A DNA stretch of 64,000 nt, from positions 62,001 to 126,000 of the forward strand of contig NZ_LXER01000035.1 in the NCBI RefSeq assembly GCF_001654925.1, given 5' to 3'. Below, piece by piece: positions 9,153 through 17,859 of the stretch. The position numbers and the translations under genes are program-made. Position 1 is the first letter of the stretch. Every line of letters begins with the position of its first letter. This DNA comes from Buttiauxella brennerae ATCC 51605 (lineage in GTDB: Bacteria > Pseudomonadota > Gammaproteobacteria > Enterobacterales > Enterobacteriaceae). The notes beneath the pieces are model-generated. The model made no database searches and was not told the DNA's origin. It worked only from the letters and a program-made list of their open reading frames with translations.

Positions 9153-9962
9153 ATGTTTAAAATATCAGTTTGTTTACTGACTTATAACTCCGCGCGCCTG
9201 CTCCATGAGGTGCTAAACCCATTAATAAAAATCGCAGATGAAATTATTATTGTGGACTCAGGCAGTACTGATGAGTCTATTAATATTTCTCGTGGTTATG
9301 GTATCGAGCCAATATATCATCCATTTAAAGCGCACGGACAGCAAATGAACTATGCTATTAGCCTTGCACAGAATGATTGGGTGCTGTGCATGGATAGCGA
9401 TGAAATTCTTGATGAACAAACAACGGTGTTCATCCTCAAACTAAAGAGTGATTCGGAACCGGCGCAAGAGCAGGCGTGGCGTTTCTCACGCTACTGGTTT
9501 GTGCTGGGTGAACAAGTGCGAACCATTTATCCCATTTCTTCTCCGGACTACCCTGTGCGGCTTTTTAACCGTCAACAGGCGCACTTTAACGATCGGCCTG
9601 TCGATGATCAGGCTGAAGGGTATCACTGCTCGACTGTTATTCCCGGCTTTGTACGGCACGATACTTTTTATAACCTCCACGAAGTATTCAACAAATTAAA
9701 TGTTTACACGACTCGCCTGGTTTTAAATAAAAGAATCAAACCTTCACTGGCAAGAGGTGTGATAAGCGCCATCGGTGCATTTTTTAAATGGTACTTATTG
9801 AGTGGGGCCTGGAGGAAAGGGCGAGTAGGACTTGTTACGGGGTTATATGCCACGTTTTATAGTTTTCTGAAATATTTTAAAGCCTGGTATTGGAACAGGG
9901 AATTGAAAAATTGTGCGCGCAAAGAAAATGCTTCCTCTGCGCGTCAACAACGTCAGGACTGA
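9153..9962 (+). CDS. Glycosyltransferase family 2, WaaE/KdtX-like
   Basis: A 269-residue GT-A transferase. 'VCLLTYNSARLL' at the N-terminus, 'IIIVDSGSTDES' (31-42) and the DxD motif 'CMDSDEIL' (DSD at 81-83) are the family-2 landmarks. The layout, including the later basic and aromatic C-terminal tail, resembles the small beta-1,4-glucosyltransferases of the WaaE/KdtX type that decorate the first heptose of the LPS inner core. That assignment is an inference, because the gene is not in its usual place beside waaA or coaD. It is divergent from the GT4 gene and its last 10 bases overlap the 3' end of yibQ. The 5' part is AT-rich. Confidence 0.78.
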   Translation: MFKISVCLLTYNSARLLHEVLNPLIKIADEIIIVDSGSTDESINISRGYGIEPIYHPFKAHGQQMNYAISLAQNDWVLCMDSDEILDEQTTVFILKLKSDSEPAQEQAWRFSRYWFVLGEQVRTIYPISSPDYPVRLFNRQQAHFNDRPVDDQAEGYHCSTVIPGFVRHDTFYNLHEVFNKLNVYTTRLVLNKRIKPSLARGVISAIGAFFKWYLLSGAWRKGRVGLVTGLYATFYSFLKYFKAWYWNRELKNCARKENASSARQQRQD

Positions 9963-10915
9963 GTCGGCGTTGTTAATTTACCCCAGCCCTGCCACTGATG
10001 CTGCATGTACTGCAACAACTGGCTCTGACTGATGCTTTCGCTTAGCACTGCAAAGAACGTTGTCGCGTAAACCGGCGGCAAAGGCTGCTTAGGTTTGCAC
10101 AGACTCACGCCTTTAAATGGATTGCGCGGCTGTTCAGCCGGTATAGCTGGCGCTACAGGGCGTGTGTTATTCGGCCTCGAAGTATCAACCTGAGGTTCAT
10201 TCAGCAGGCTGCTCGGGCGCACCAGCGTAATATCCGCAGGCAAGCTATACACCATCTGTTGCAACACTCGTACAGTTGTTGGGTGCGGGTGGCCGATGGC
10301 AATGGCGGAACCATTTCGGCGCGCAAGTTCTACAGCACGGTTAAACTGGAAACGAATATCGGCTTCATTCTGAGTATCGTCCAGGAATACTTTGCGCTTG
10401 ATAACTTTAACGTTCGTTCCGGCGGCAGCTCGCATCGACTGGCTATTGCCTATCGTCATGCTATCGAGGAAATAGAGATTATATTGCCCCAGCGCCTGCA
10501 TCACTTTCTGCATGCCAAACAGGCTGGATGTCATCGCGCTACCCATGTGGTTATTCAACCCCACGGCATAGGGAACATCATTGACGGCTTCACGGATAAT
10601 TCGTTCGATTTCACCGCTGCTCATATCCGGGCGCAGTGTGTCTTTTTCCAGAGGCTGCTTGCTGAGCGGAGCCATGGGTAAATGGATCAGCACTTCATGC
10701 CCGGCATTGTGCGCTTTGGTTGCCATTTCGCGGGCGTGAGGAGCGTTGGGCAAAACAGCCACGGAAATATTAGAGGGCAGAGCGATAACCTGATTTTCTT
10801 GCGCGGGGCGATAACCGAAGTCATCTATAACGATTGCCAGCTTTCCAGCGTAAACAGGGGTTGCCAGCATGAGTGTGCTGACGAAAGAGAAAAACACACG
10901 ACGGAATTGAAGCAA
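9953..10915 (-). CDS. yibQ: Divergent polysaccharide deacetylase family protein YibQ
   Basis: A 320-residue exported protein, about the length of E. coli YibQ. A signal peptide of some 23 residues ends at 'TPVYAG', and the body starts with 'KLAIVIDDFGYRP', the NodB-like deacetylase strand with paired aspartates. Histidines in 'HEVLIHLPMAP' and 'IAIGHPHPTTVRVL' would complete a metal site. It is the last gene of gpmM-envC-yibQ, starting 3 bases after the envC stop. The genetic link with the cell-division amidase activator EnvC suggests a periplasmic cell-wall role; the enzymatic activity is not established. Confidence 0.9.
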   Translation of the reverse strand: MLQFRRVFFSFVSTLMLATPVYAGKLAIVIDDFGYRPAQENQVIALPSNISVAVLPNAPHAREMATKAHNAGHEVLIHLPMAPLSKQPLEKDTLRPDMSSGEIERIIREAVNDVPYAVGLNNHMGSAMTSSLFGMQKVMQALGQYNLYFLDSMTIGNSQSMRAAAGTNVKVIKRKVFLDDTQNEADIRFQFNRAVELARRNGSAIAIGHPHPTTVRVLQQMVYSLPADITLVRPSSLLNEPQVDTSRPNNTRPVAPAIPAEQPRNPFKGVSLCKPKQPLPPVYATTFFAVLSESISQSQLLQYMQHQWQGWGKLTTPTQS

Positions 10916-10918
10916 AAC

Positions 10919-12202
10919 TTATCTTCCCAACCACGGTTGTGGATTGACTGCCTGGCCCTGGCGACGAATTTCGAAATAAAGTGACGGGCGGCCCTGACCA
11001 CCACTGTTACCCACCAGAGCGATAGCCTGGCCGGCGCGAACTTGTGTTCCAACGTTAACCAACGCACTTTGGTTGTAACCGTACAAACTCATATCGCCTT
11101 TGCCGTGTTCAACTACAACAACGAGGCCGTAACCCTGCAACCAGTCGGCAAGGATCACGCGCCCATCAGCGATGGCTTTAACTTCAGTGCCTTCACCTGC
11201 GGCGATAACAATCCCTTTCCAACGTAGCTCACCCTGGAGCTGTTCGCCATAGCGATGCAGAATTGAACCGCGTACCGGCCAGAATGCTTGCCCGCGTGGA
11301 GCGCCGAGACCACCTGTACGCGAAATCAGTGAGCGTTCGCTTTCTGTTGGTTTGTAGGTGCTGCCTTTGCTGGTTGCTTCCTTTTGGCGAGTTTTAACTT
11401 GCTCAGCTTCACGCGCTTCTTTTTCTGCTCTTGCTTTCGCAGCGGCTTCCGCACGGGCAATCTGCCCCTGGAGACGCGACTGGTTCTGGCGCATTTCACT
11501 CAGCTTTTGCTGGTCTTGCTGCAAAGAGGATTCGAGCGTCGACAGTGTTTTCTTGCGCTCGTTACGCGCGCTTTCAAGCTTAGTTTGCTGAGCTTGTTGC
11601 TCGTAAAGCAACGTTTGCTGTTCGGTTTGCTTGGATTCCAGACTCTCTTTTTGCGTCGCCACTTCCGCTTTGGTTTGCTTCAGCCCTTCAATCGTTTCCT
11701 GGCGTGCAGCGTTCAGGTAACCAAAGTAAGCCTGTAAACGTTGCCCACGCTGACTCTCTTCACCGCTTAAAATCAGCTGAATACCGGTATGTTGGCCCTG
11801 ACGGAAAGATGCATCGAGCTGAGCGGCCAGGTTGCGTTCCTGCGAAGCCTGCTGCTTTTGCAGTTTCGCGAGTGAAGCATTCATGGTGTCGATTTGGCTG
11901 TTGAGTTCGGCAAGCGTATTTTGCGTGTCGCGCAGCTTGCGGCTGGCTTCGGCAATGGCTTTTTCTTGTGCCTGGAGTTGGGCGAGTAATGTTGAACGTT
12001 GCTGCTGTTGCTGGCGGACCGCACGCTCTTTAGTCGCAATATCCTGCTGGATAGATTTTAACTCGGCGCGATCGTCGGCATGGCTGATCATGGGGCATAA
12101 CAATACGCCAGCGCTTAACACGCTGGCGTACATCACAGGCCTGACTGAAAACAGCTTCGTTTTCACGGCCCATGTTATTGAAAAAATCGCCTTTCCCCTC
12201 AT
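10919..12202 (-). CDS. envC: Murein hydrolase activator EnvC
   Basis: Periplasmic activator of the amidases AmiA and AmiB at the division septum, recruited by FtsEX. The 427-residue protein has an N-terminal signal sequence ending near 'MISHADD', two long coiled-coil segments rich in Gln, Lys and Glu (about residues 45-280) and a C-terminal LytM/M23 domain ('RGSILHRYGEQLQGELRWKG' onward). The LytM domain is degenerate: the usual zinc motif HxxxD is absent, as in E. coli, where EnvC activates rather than cuts. The ATG at 12202 gives an 8-residue extension over the 419-residue form; the codon equivalent to the E. coli shorter start is ATA here, supporting the longer start. It lies 9 bases after gpmM. 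Confidence 0.94.
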   Translation of the reverse strand: MRGKAIFSITWAVKTKLFSVRPVMYASVLSAGVLLCPMISHADDRAELKSIQQDIATKERAVRQQQQQRSTLLAQLQAQEKAIAEASRKLRDTQNTLAELNSQIDTMNASLAKLQKQQASQERNLAAQLDASFRQGQHTGIQLILSGEESQRGQRLQAYFGYLNAARQETIEGLKQTKAEVATQKESLESKQTEQQTLLYEQQAQQTKLESARNERKKTLSTLESSLQQDQQKLSEMRQNQSRLQGQIARAEAAAKARAEKEAREAEQVKTRQKEATSKGSTYKPTESERSLISRTGGLGAPRGQAFWPVRGSILHRYGEQLQGELRWKGIVIAAGEGTEVKAIADGRVILADWLQGYGLVVVVEHGKGDMSLYGYNQSALVNVGTQVRAGQAIALVGNSGGQGRPSLYFEIRRQGQAVNPQPWLGR

Positions 12203-12211
12203 GGGGAGGGA

Positions 12212-13759
12212 TTATTCCACGATGAACAGCGGCTTGCCAGTCATCTCTTGCGGGATTTCCATACCCATCAGGTTCAACATCGTCGGTGCGATATCAGAAA
12301 GCTTGCCGCCTTCTACCGCTTTCACACTACGATTGCCCACATAAATCAATGGAACAGGCAGGCTGGTATGCGCGGTGTGCGCCTGGCCAGTCGCCGGGTC
12401 AGCCATCTGTTCTGCGTTACCGTGGTCAGCGGTGATCAGCAACTGCCCACCCACGTTTTCAACGGCGGAAACAACCTGAGCAATACACTGGTCCAGCGCT
12501 TCGATAGCTGCGATAGCTGCTTCGTAAACACCGGTATGCCCGACCATATCACCATTTGGATAGTTACAAATGATGGTGTCGTATTTGCCGCTGTTGATCG
12601 CTGCCAGCAGTTTTTCGGTCAGCTCTACAGAACTCATTTCTGGTTGCAGATCGTATGTAGCAACTTTCGGGGAGTTAATCAGAATGCGGTCTTCGCCAGC
12701 AAACGGTTCTTCAACGCCACCGTTATAGAAGAAGGTAACGTGAGCATATTTTTCAGTTTCGGAAATACGCAGCTGGGTTTTGTCATGCTTCGCCATCCAC
12801 TCACCGAAGGTGTTGCTCAGTGAAGCTGGTGGGTAAGCACAAGCGGCTTTGATATCCGCTGCATATTCAGTCAGCATCACGAAATCACCGAAGTTAACCA
12901 CTTTCTTACGAGCAAAACCGTCGAAGTCAGCGTTAACGAAAGTACGGGTGATTTGACGAGCACGGTCAGCACGGAAGTTCATGAAGATCAGCGCATCGCC
13001 ATCGTTCATTGCTGCGTCTGCTTCGCCTTCAGCACGAATAACAGTTGGTTTAACGAATTCATCGTTCTCATCGCGAGCGTATGCGGCTTCCAGACCCGCA
13101 ATAGCGGATTCTGCCTGGTATTCGCCTTGAGCCAGAGTCAGCAGGTCGTAAGCCAGTTCAACGCGATCCCAACGGTTGTCGCGGTCCATAGCGTAGTAAC
13201 GGCCAATCAGAGACGCAACGCGGCCTTTGCCCAGTGCGGCAAATTTGTCAGCAAACTTCTTCAGAGAGGATTCAGCGCTGCGCGGTGGTGTATCGCGGCC
13301 ATCCAGGAATGCGTGCAGGTAGATTGCTTCTGCGCCACGTTCAGCAGCCAGCTCAATCATTGCCAGAATGTGTTCTTCGTGGCTGTGAACGCCACCGGCT
13401 GAAGCCAGACCCATGATGTGTACTGCTTTACCAGCAGCAACCGCTTTGTCTACTGCCGCAGTCAGCGTAGGGTTTGCGAAGAAAGTACGTTCTTTAATTT
13501 CAACGTCCAGACGAGTCAAGTCCTGGTAAACAATACGGCCTGCGCCGAGGTTTACGTGGCCAACTTCGGAGTTACCCATTTGGCCTTCTGGCAGACCGAC
13601 TTCCAGGCCAGATGCGTTGATCAAAGTATGTGGACGCTGAGCCCACAGGCTATCCATAACCGGGGTTTTAGCATTCAGAATAGCGTTATCCTGCTGCTCT
13701 TCGCGGTGACCATAACCATCAAGAATCACCAGAACCATAGGTTTTTTAGTAACTGACAT
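12212..13759 (-). CDS. gpmM: 2,3-bisphosphoglycerate-independent phosphoglycerate mutase
   Basis: Interconverts 3- and 2-phosphoglycerate in glycolysis with manganese. 515 residues, usual for the family. '[12 protein letters not shown]' at residues 9-21 gives the first metal ligand D14, and '[15 protein letters not shown]' holds the phosphorylated serine S64. The C-terminal metal cluster is 'ADHGNAEQM'. First gene of the unit with envC and yibQ, and divergent from yibN across a 245-base spacer. Confidence 0.97.
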   Translation of the reverse strand: MSVTKKPMVLVILDGYGHREEQQDNAILNAKTPVMDSLWAQRPHTLINASGLEVGLPEGQMGNSEVGHVNLGAGRIVYQDLTRLDVEIKERTFFANPTLTAAVDKAVAAGKAVHIMGLASAGGVHSHEEHILAMIELAAERGAEAIYLHAFLDGRDTPPRSAESSLKKFADKFAALGKGRVASLIGRYYAMDRDNRWDRVELAYDLLTLAQGEYQAESAIAGLEAAYARDENDEFVKPTVIRAEGEADAAMNDGDALIFMNFRADRARQITRTFVNADFDGFARKKVVNFGDFVMLTEYAADIKAACAYPPASLSNTFGEWMAKHDKTQLRISETEKYAHVTFFYNGGVEEPFAGEDRILINSPKVATYDLQPEMSSVELTEKLLAAINSGKYDTIICNYPNGDMVGHTGVYEAAIAAIEALDQCIAQVVSAVENVGGQLLITADHGNAEQMADPATGQAHTAHTSLPVPLIYVGNRSVKAVEGGKLSDIAPTMLNLMGMEIPQEMTGKPLFIVE

Positions 13760-14004
13760 TGCGACAACCTCTAAGTCAAAGACAAAATTTGCGTAATTTT
13801 ACTACAGGCTGCGGGGTAAATAGCCGCAGAAGATCAAAGAAAGAGGCTGGATTGTGATCGGTTTTACGTCGTTGCGGTAATTTTTTTCGTAACAGTCCGC
13901 AGAATCTACATTACCTGGCGCAGACTGGCTGTATTTGGCACAACGCAAATGTATACTCCTCACCTGGTTTTTTCATATTACTTAGTCGGGAGTTACACCC
14001 CCCC

Positions 14005-14436
14005 ATGCAAGAAATTATGCAATTCGTGAGTCGCCATCCCATACTTAGTCTGGCGTGGGTTGGCTTACTGGCCGCCGTACTTTTCATGACCTTTAAAGGT
14101 TTGACCTCTAAAGTTAAGGTCATCACCCGTGGTGAAGCAACACGCCTTATCAACAAAGAAGACGCCGTTGTCGTCGACGTGCGTTCACGTGATGATTACC
14201 GTAAAGGTCATATCGCTAACTCATTGAATGTACTGACCGCTGATATTAAAAGTGGCAACTTCGGTGAGCTGGAAAAACATAAAGCACAGCCTGTGATCGT
14301 TGTTTGTGGTAATGGTATTTCCTCTCAGGAATCAGCAGCGTTATTGACGAAAGCTGGTTTTGAAAAGGTGACTTTGCTGAAAGAAGGTATTGCTGGCTGG
14401 AGCGGGGAAAACCTGCCATTAGTTCGCGGTAAATAA
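14005..14436 (+). CDS. yibN: Membrane-anchored rhodanese-like protein YibN
   Basis: 143 residues: one N-terminal membrane helix (about 10-30), then a single rhodanese domain with '[13 protein letters not shown]' and the active-site loop '[14 protein letters not shown]' containing the candidate sulfur-accepting cysteine. The loop has a full CxxxxS/x pattern, so catalysis is possible. GGGAG precedes the ATG by 12 bases. It is the first of yibN-grxC-secB-gpsA, a conserved cluster in gammaproteobacteria that joins redox and export functions. The physiological role is not settled. Confidence 0.93.
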   Translation: MQEIMQFVSRHPILSLAWVGLLAAVLFMTFKGLTSKVKVITRGEATRLINKEDAVVVDVRSRDDYRKGHIANSLNVLTADIKSGNFGELEKHKAQPVIVVCGNGISSQESAALLTKAGFEKVTLLKEGIAGWSGENLPLVRGK

Positions 14437-14460
14437 TGCTACGCACACTGGGGTAAAACC

Positions 14461-14712
14461 ATGGCGAATATTGAAATCTACACTAAAGCAACCTGTCCAT
14501 TTTGCCACCGTGCAAAAGACCTGCTGCAAAGCAAAGGGGTCAAGTTTCAGGAATTAGCGATTGATGGCGATGCTGTTAAGCGTGAAGAGATGATTAAACG
14601 CAGTGGGCGAACCACAGTGCCGCAGATTTTTATTGATGCGCAGCACATTGGTGGTTGCGATGACTTGTATGCACTCGACGCTCGTGGTGGACTCGATCCC
14701 CTGCTGCGCTAG
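14461..14712 (+). CDS. grxC: Glutaredoxin 3
   Basis: Glutathione-dependent dithiol reductase for proteins and ribonucleotide reductase. 83 residues, same as E. coli Grx3. The active site at residues 12-15 is CPFC; E. coli has CPYC, so the tyrosine is replaced by phenylalanine. 'TTVPQIFIDAQHIGG' contains the cis-proline and glutathione-binding loop. It lies between yibN and secB with short gaps. Confidence 0.96.
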   Translation: MANIEIYTKATCPFCHRAKDLLQSKGVKFQELAIDGDAVKREEMIKRSGRTTVPQIFIDAQHIGGCDDLYALDARGGLDPLLR

Positions 14713-14773
14713 TGCAGTTCCTTTGTCGCTTACTGCCGTTTAAAGGACGTATTAATTTTTTAAGGGTTTAACA

Positions 14774-15247
14774 ATGTCAGAACAAAACAACACAGAAATG
14801 GCTTTCCAGATTCAGCGTGTCTACACCAAGGACATCTCTTTCGAAGCACCAAATGCACCACACGTATTCCAGAAAGACTGGCAGCCTGAAGTGAAGCTGG
14901 ATCTCGATACAGCTTCAAGCCAACTGGCAGACGATGTTTATGAAGTTGTGTTGCGTGTAACCGTGACCGCAACACTGGGCGAAGACACTGCGTTCCTGTG
15001 TGAAGTTCAGCAGGCTGGTATCTTCTCCATCGGTGGGATCGAAGGTCCGCAGATGGCACATTGCCTGGGTGCGTACTGCCCGAACATTCTGTTCCCTTAT
15101 GCACGTGAAGCAATCACTAGCCTGGTTTCTCGTGGCACCTTCCCGCAGCTGAACCTTGCACCGGTTAACTTCGATGCGCTGTTCATGAGCTACCTGCAGC
15201 AGCAATCTGGCGAAGGCGAAGGTGCTGAAAACCATCAGGATGCCTGA
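14774..15247 (+). CDS. secB: Protein-export chaperone SecB
   Basis: Cytoplasmic tetrameric chaperone that holds preproteins unfolded and hands them to SecA. 157 residues (155 in E. coli). The acidic surface segment that docks SecA and the conserved '[19 protein letters not shown]' block are intact, as is '[15 protein letters not shown]' near the C-terminus. AAGGGT serves as ribosome binding site. The TGA stop overlaps the gpsA ATG by one base. Confidence 0.97.
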   Translation: MSEQNNTEMAFQIQRVYTKDISFEAPNAPHVFQKDWQPEVKLDLDTASSQLADDVYEVVLRVTVTATLGEDTAFLCEVQQAGIFSIGGIEGPQMAHCLGAYCPNILFPYAREAITSLVSRGTFPQLNLAPVNFDALFMSYLQQQSGEGEGAENHQDA

Positions 15248-16266
15248 TGAACAGCCTTAATGCTTCAATGACTGTGATCGGTGCCGGCTCGTACGGCACC
15301 GCTCTTGCCATCACACTGGCGCGTAATGGTCACCACGTTGTTCTGTGGGGCCATGACCCTAAACACCTTGCTGTATTGCAGGCCGATCGCTGTAATGCCG
15401 CGTTTCTTCCTGACGTACCTTTCCCTGACACTCTTCACCTTGAAAGCGACTTAGCGAAAGCTTTGGCGGCCAGTCGTAATATTCTGGTAGTCGTACCGAG
15501 CCATGTATTTGGCGAAGTGCTGCGTCAAATTAAACCGCTGATGCGTGCTGATGCTCGTATCGTCTGGGCGACTAAAGGTCTGGAAGCGGAAACAGGTCGT
15601 CTGTTGCAAGACGTGGCGCGTGAAGCGTTAGGGGATGATATTCCTCTGGCGGTGATTTCCGGCCCTACCTTTGCCAAAGAGCTGGCAGCTGGTTTACCAA
15701 CGGCAATTGCGCTGGCAGCAACCGACGAAACCTTCGCTCAGGATCTCCAGCAGTTGCTGCACTGCGGAAAAAGCTTCCGTGTTTACAGCAACCCGGATTT
15801 CATCGGTGTGCAGTTGGGCGGTGCGGTGAAGAACGTGATTGCGATTGGTGCGGGTATGTCTGACGGTATTGGCTTCGGTGCGAATGCTCGTACGGCGCTA
15901 ATCACTCGCGGTCTTGCGGAAATGACACGTCTTGGCACTGCTTTAGGCGCTGACCCTGAAACGTTTATGGGAATGGCTGGCCTGGGTGACCTGGTATTGA
16001 CGTGTACCGATAACCAATCTCGTAACCGTCGCTTCGGCATGGCGCTGGGGCAGGGTGCGGATGTGGATTCGGCACAGCAGAAAATTGGCCAAGTGGTTGA
16101 AGGTTACCGTAATACCAAAGAAGTTCGGGAGTTGGCGGCGCGTTTTGGCGTTGAAATGCCAATAACCGAGGAAATTTATCAGGTATTGTATTGCGGAAAA
16201 AACGCGCGCGAGGCAGCATTGACTTTGCTTGGTCGTACTCGCAAGGATGAGCGGAGCGGTAGTTAA
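15247..16266 (+). CDS. gpsA: Glycerol-3-phosphate dehydrogenase [NAD(P)+]
   Basis: Makes sn-glycerol 3-phosphate from dihydroxyacetone phosphate for phospholipid synthesis. 339 residues. '[12 protein letters not shown]' near residue 11 is the Rossmann loop, '[15 protein letters not shown]' lies in the middle, and '[17 protein letters not shown]' holds the catalytic lysine. It is translationally coupled to secB through a one-base overlap (TGATG). Downstream an ERIC element separates it from cysE. Confidence 0.97.
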   Translation: MNSLNASMTVIGAGSYGTALAITLARNGHHVVLWGHDPKHLAVLQADRCNAAFLPDVPFPDTLHLESDLAKALAASRNILVVVPSHVFGEVLRQIKPLMRADARIVWATKGLEAETGRLLQDVAREALGDDIPLAVISGPTFAKELAAGLPTAIALAATDETFAQDLQQLLHCGKSFRVYSNPDFIGVQLGGAVKNVIAIGAGMSDGIGFGANARTALITRGLAEMTRLGTALGADPETFMGMAGLGDLVLTCTDNQSRNRRFGMALGQGADVDSAQQKIGQVVEGYRNTKEVRELAARFGVEMPITEEIYQVLYCGKNAREAALTLLGRTRKDERSGS

Positions 16267-16391
16267 TACCCATCATACTTCAAGCCGCATCTTTGTTGGC
16301 TGCGTGAACTCACCCGAATCACTTACTTATGTAAGCTCATCGGGACTCGTTCTCTTGCCGCCGCGATGCCACTCGAATTATTTTGGGTATA
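16267..16391. repeat. ERIC (IRU) element 1, gpsA-cysE spacer
   Basis: 125-base imperfect palindrome starting TACCCATCATACTTCAAG right after the gpsA stop and ending CGAATTATTTTGGGTATA, with the central GTAAG core. These are the hallmarks of the enterobacterial repetitive intergenic consensus. If transcribed it folds into a long hairpin at the end of the gpsA message. Confidence 0.92.
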
Positions 16392-16478
16392 GATACAATT
16401 GATGGAACAACACAACCGCAATAACTGAAGCGTTCCGGTACTTTGTGCCGGGCGCTGTTTTTCTGTCTGGAGAGAGCA

Positions 16479-17300
16479 ATGTCGTCTGAAGAACTGGATC
16501 TGGTATGGAACAACATTAAAGCCGAAGCACGAGCGCTTGCCGATTGTGAACCAATGTTGGCCAGTTTTTACCACGCAACTCTCCTCAAGCACGAAAACCT
16601 CGGCAGCGCGCTGAGCTACATGCTCGCTAATAAGCTAGCCTCCCCGATTATGCCTGCCATTGCGATTCGTGAAGTTGTCGAAGAGGCATACGCGGCAGAA
16701 CCACAAATGATTGCTTCCGCTGCCTGCGATATTCAGGCCGTGCGCACCCGTGACCCGGCAGTCGATAAATATTCCACTCCGCTGTTATACCTGAAAGGTT
16801 TTCATGCGTTGCAGTCCTACCGTATCGGCCATTGGCTGTGGAAAGAAGGACGCAGGGCTCTGGCGATATTCCTGCAAAATCAGGTTTCGGTTTCATTTCA
16901 GGTAGATATTCACCCGGCGGCGAAAATTGGCTGCGGGATCATGCTCGATCACGCAACTGGCATTGTGATCGGTGAAACCGCTATCGTTGAAAACGATGTG
17001 TCGATTTTGCAGTCTGTTACCTTGGGCGGTACGGGCAAAACCAGCGGCGACCGCCACCCGAAAATTCGTGAAGGCGTGATGATTGGTGCCGGGGCGAAAA
17101 TCCTCGGCAACATTGAAATTGGGCGTGGGGCAAAAATTGGCGCAGGCTCTGTAGTGTTACAGCCAGTGCCGCCTCATACCACGGCGGCTGGCGTTCCTGC
17201 GCGAATTGTTGGCAAGCCTGAAAGCGATATGCCTGCCATTGATATGGATCAGCACTTTAACGGTGCTAACAATGGTTTCGAGTACGGCGACGGAATCTAG
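16479..17300 (+). CDS. cysE: Serine O-acetyltransferase
   Basis: Acetylates serine with acetyl-CoA, the committing and cysteine-inhibited step of cysteine synthesis. From the ATG at 16479, with AGAGAG before it, the protein is 273 residues as in E. coli; the frame is open 12 codons further but that part is not conserved. An N-terminal helical domain is followed by a left-handed beta helix of hexapeptide repeats from about residue 140 ('[19 protein letters not shown]'), with the catalytic His-Asp in 'LDHATG'. Its 3' end overlaps the convergent trmL by 4 bases. Confidence 0.97.
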   Translation: MSSEELDLVWNNIKAEARALADCEPMLASFYHATLLKHENLGSALSYMLANKLASPIMPAIAIREVVEEAYAAEPQMIASAACDIQAVRTRDPAVDKYSTPLLYLKGFHALQSYRIGHWLWKEGRRALAIFLQNQVSVSFQVDIHPAAKIGCGIMLDHATGIVIGETAIVENDVSILQSVTLGGTGKTSGDRHPKIREGVMIGAGAKILGNIEIGRGAKIGAGSVVLQPVPPHTTAAGVPARIVGKPESDMPAIDMDQHFNGANNGFEYGDGI

Positions 17301-17770
17301 CTTCTCAGCACGGCGCCGGGGTAACCAAGCTGGCGCCACGCTTCATACACCACCACCGATACTGCATTCGATAAATTCATGCTGCGGCTGTCCGGCATCA
17401 TAGGAATACGGATTTTTTGCTCAGCAGGCAAAGCATCAAGAATCGTTGCTGGCAGGCCGCGCGTTTCCGGGCCAAACACCAAATAATCCCCATCCTGATA
17501 GCTTACTGCGCTGTGCGCAGGCGTACCCTTTGTGGTTAATGCAAAAATTCGCTGTGGGTTTTCCGCCGCTAAAAATGCGTCATAGTTGTGATGGCGATTC
17601 ACGGCGGCAAACTCATGATAATCCAGACCAGCACGGCGCAGTCGCTTATCGTCCCAGCCAAAGCCTGTCGGCTCGATGATATGCAACCGGAAGCCGGTAT
17701 TGGCGCATAGACGAATAATATTCCCGGTATTGGGTGGGATTTCTGGTTCAAACAAAACGATATTTAGCAT
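17297..17770 (-). CDS. trmL: tRNA (cytidine/uridine-34-2'-O)-methyltransferase TrmL
   Basis: SPOUT-class enzyme that methylates the ribose of the wobble base of the two tRNA-Leu isoacceptors. 157 residues, exactly the E. coli length. '[18 protein letters not shown]' near the start, '[10 protein letters not shown]' and the trefoil-knot segment '[18 protein letters not shown]' are the family motifs. Convergent with cysE. In E. coli K-12 it is far from cpxA; here it is the next gene. Confidence 0.96.
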   Translation of the reverse strand: MLNIVLFEPEIPPNTGNIIRLCANTGFRLHIIEPTGFGWDDKRLRRAGLDYHEFAAVNRHHNYDAFLAAENPQRIFALTTKGTPAHSAVSYQDGDYLVFGPETRGLPATILDALPAEQKIRIPMMPDSRSMNLSNAVSVVVYEAWRQLGYPGAVLRS

Positions 17771-17820
17771 ACTGCCCCCATAAGACCTGGCGCGCAGAAT
17801 ATCAATTTATGCCAGGAAGG

Positions 17821-17846
17821 AAAACAGGCCCCGAAGGACCTGTTCT
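17821..17846 (-). terminator. Terminator of cpxRA
   Basis: On the minus strand ACAGGTCC-TTCG-GGGCCTGT followed by TTTT, located 15 bases beyond the cpxA stop. Confidence 0.8.
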
Positions 17847-17859
17847 TTATGGCGAAAAA

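Noticed and set aside
12248-13402. Plus-strand frames inside gpmM
   Set aside because: Shadows of gpmM; no ribosome binding site or conserved domain.
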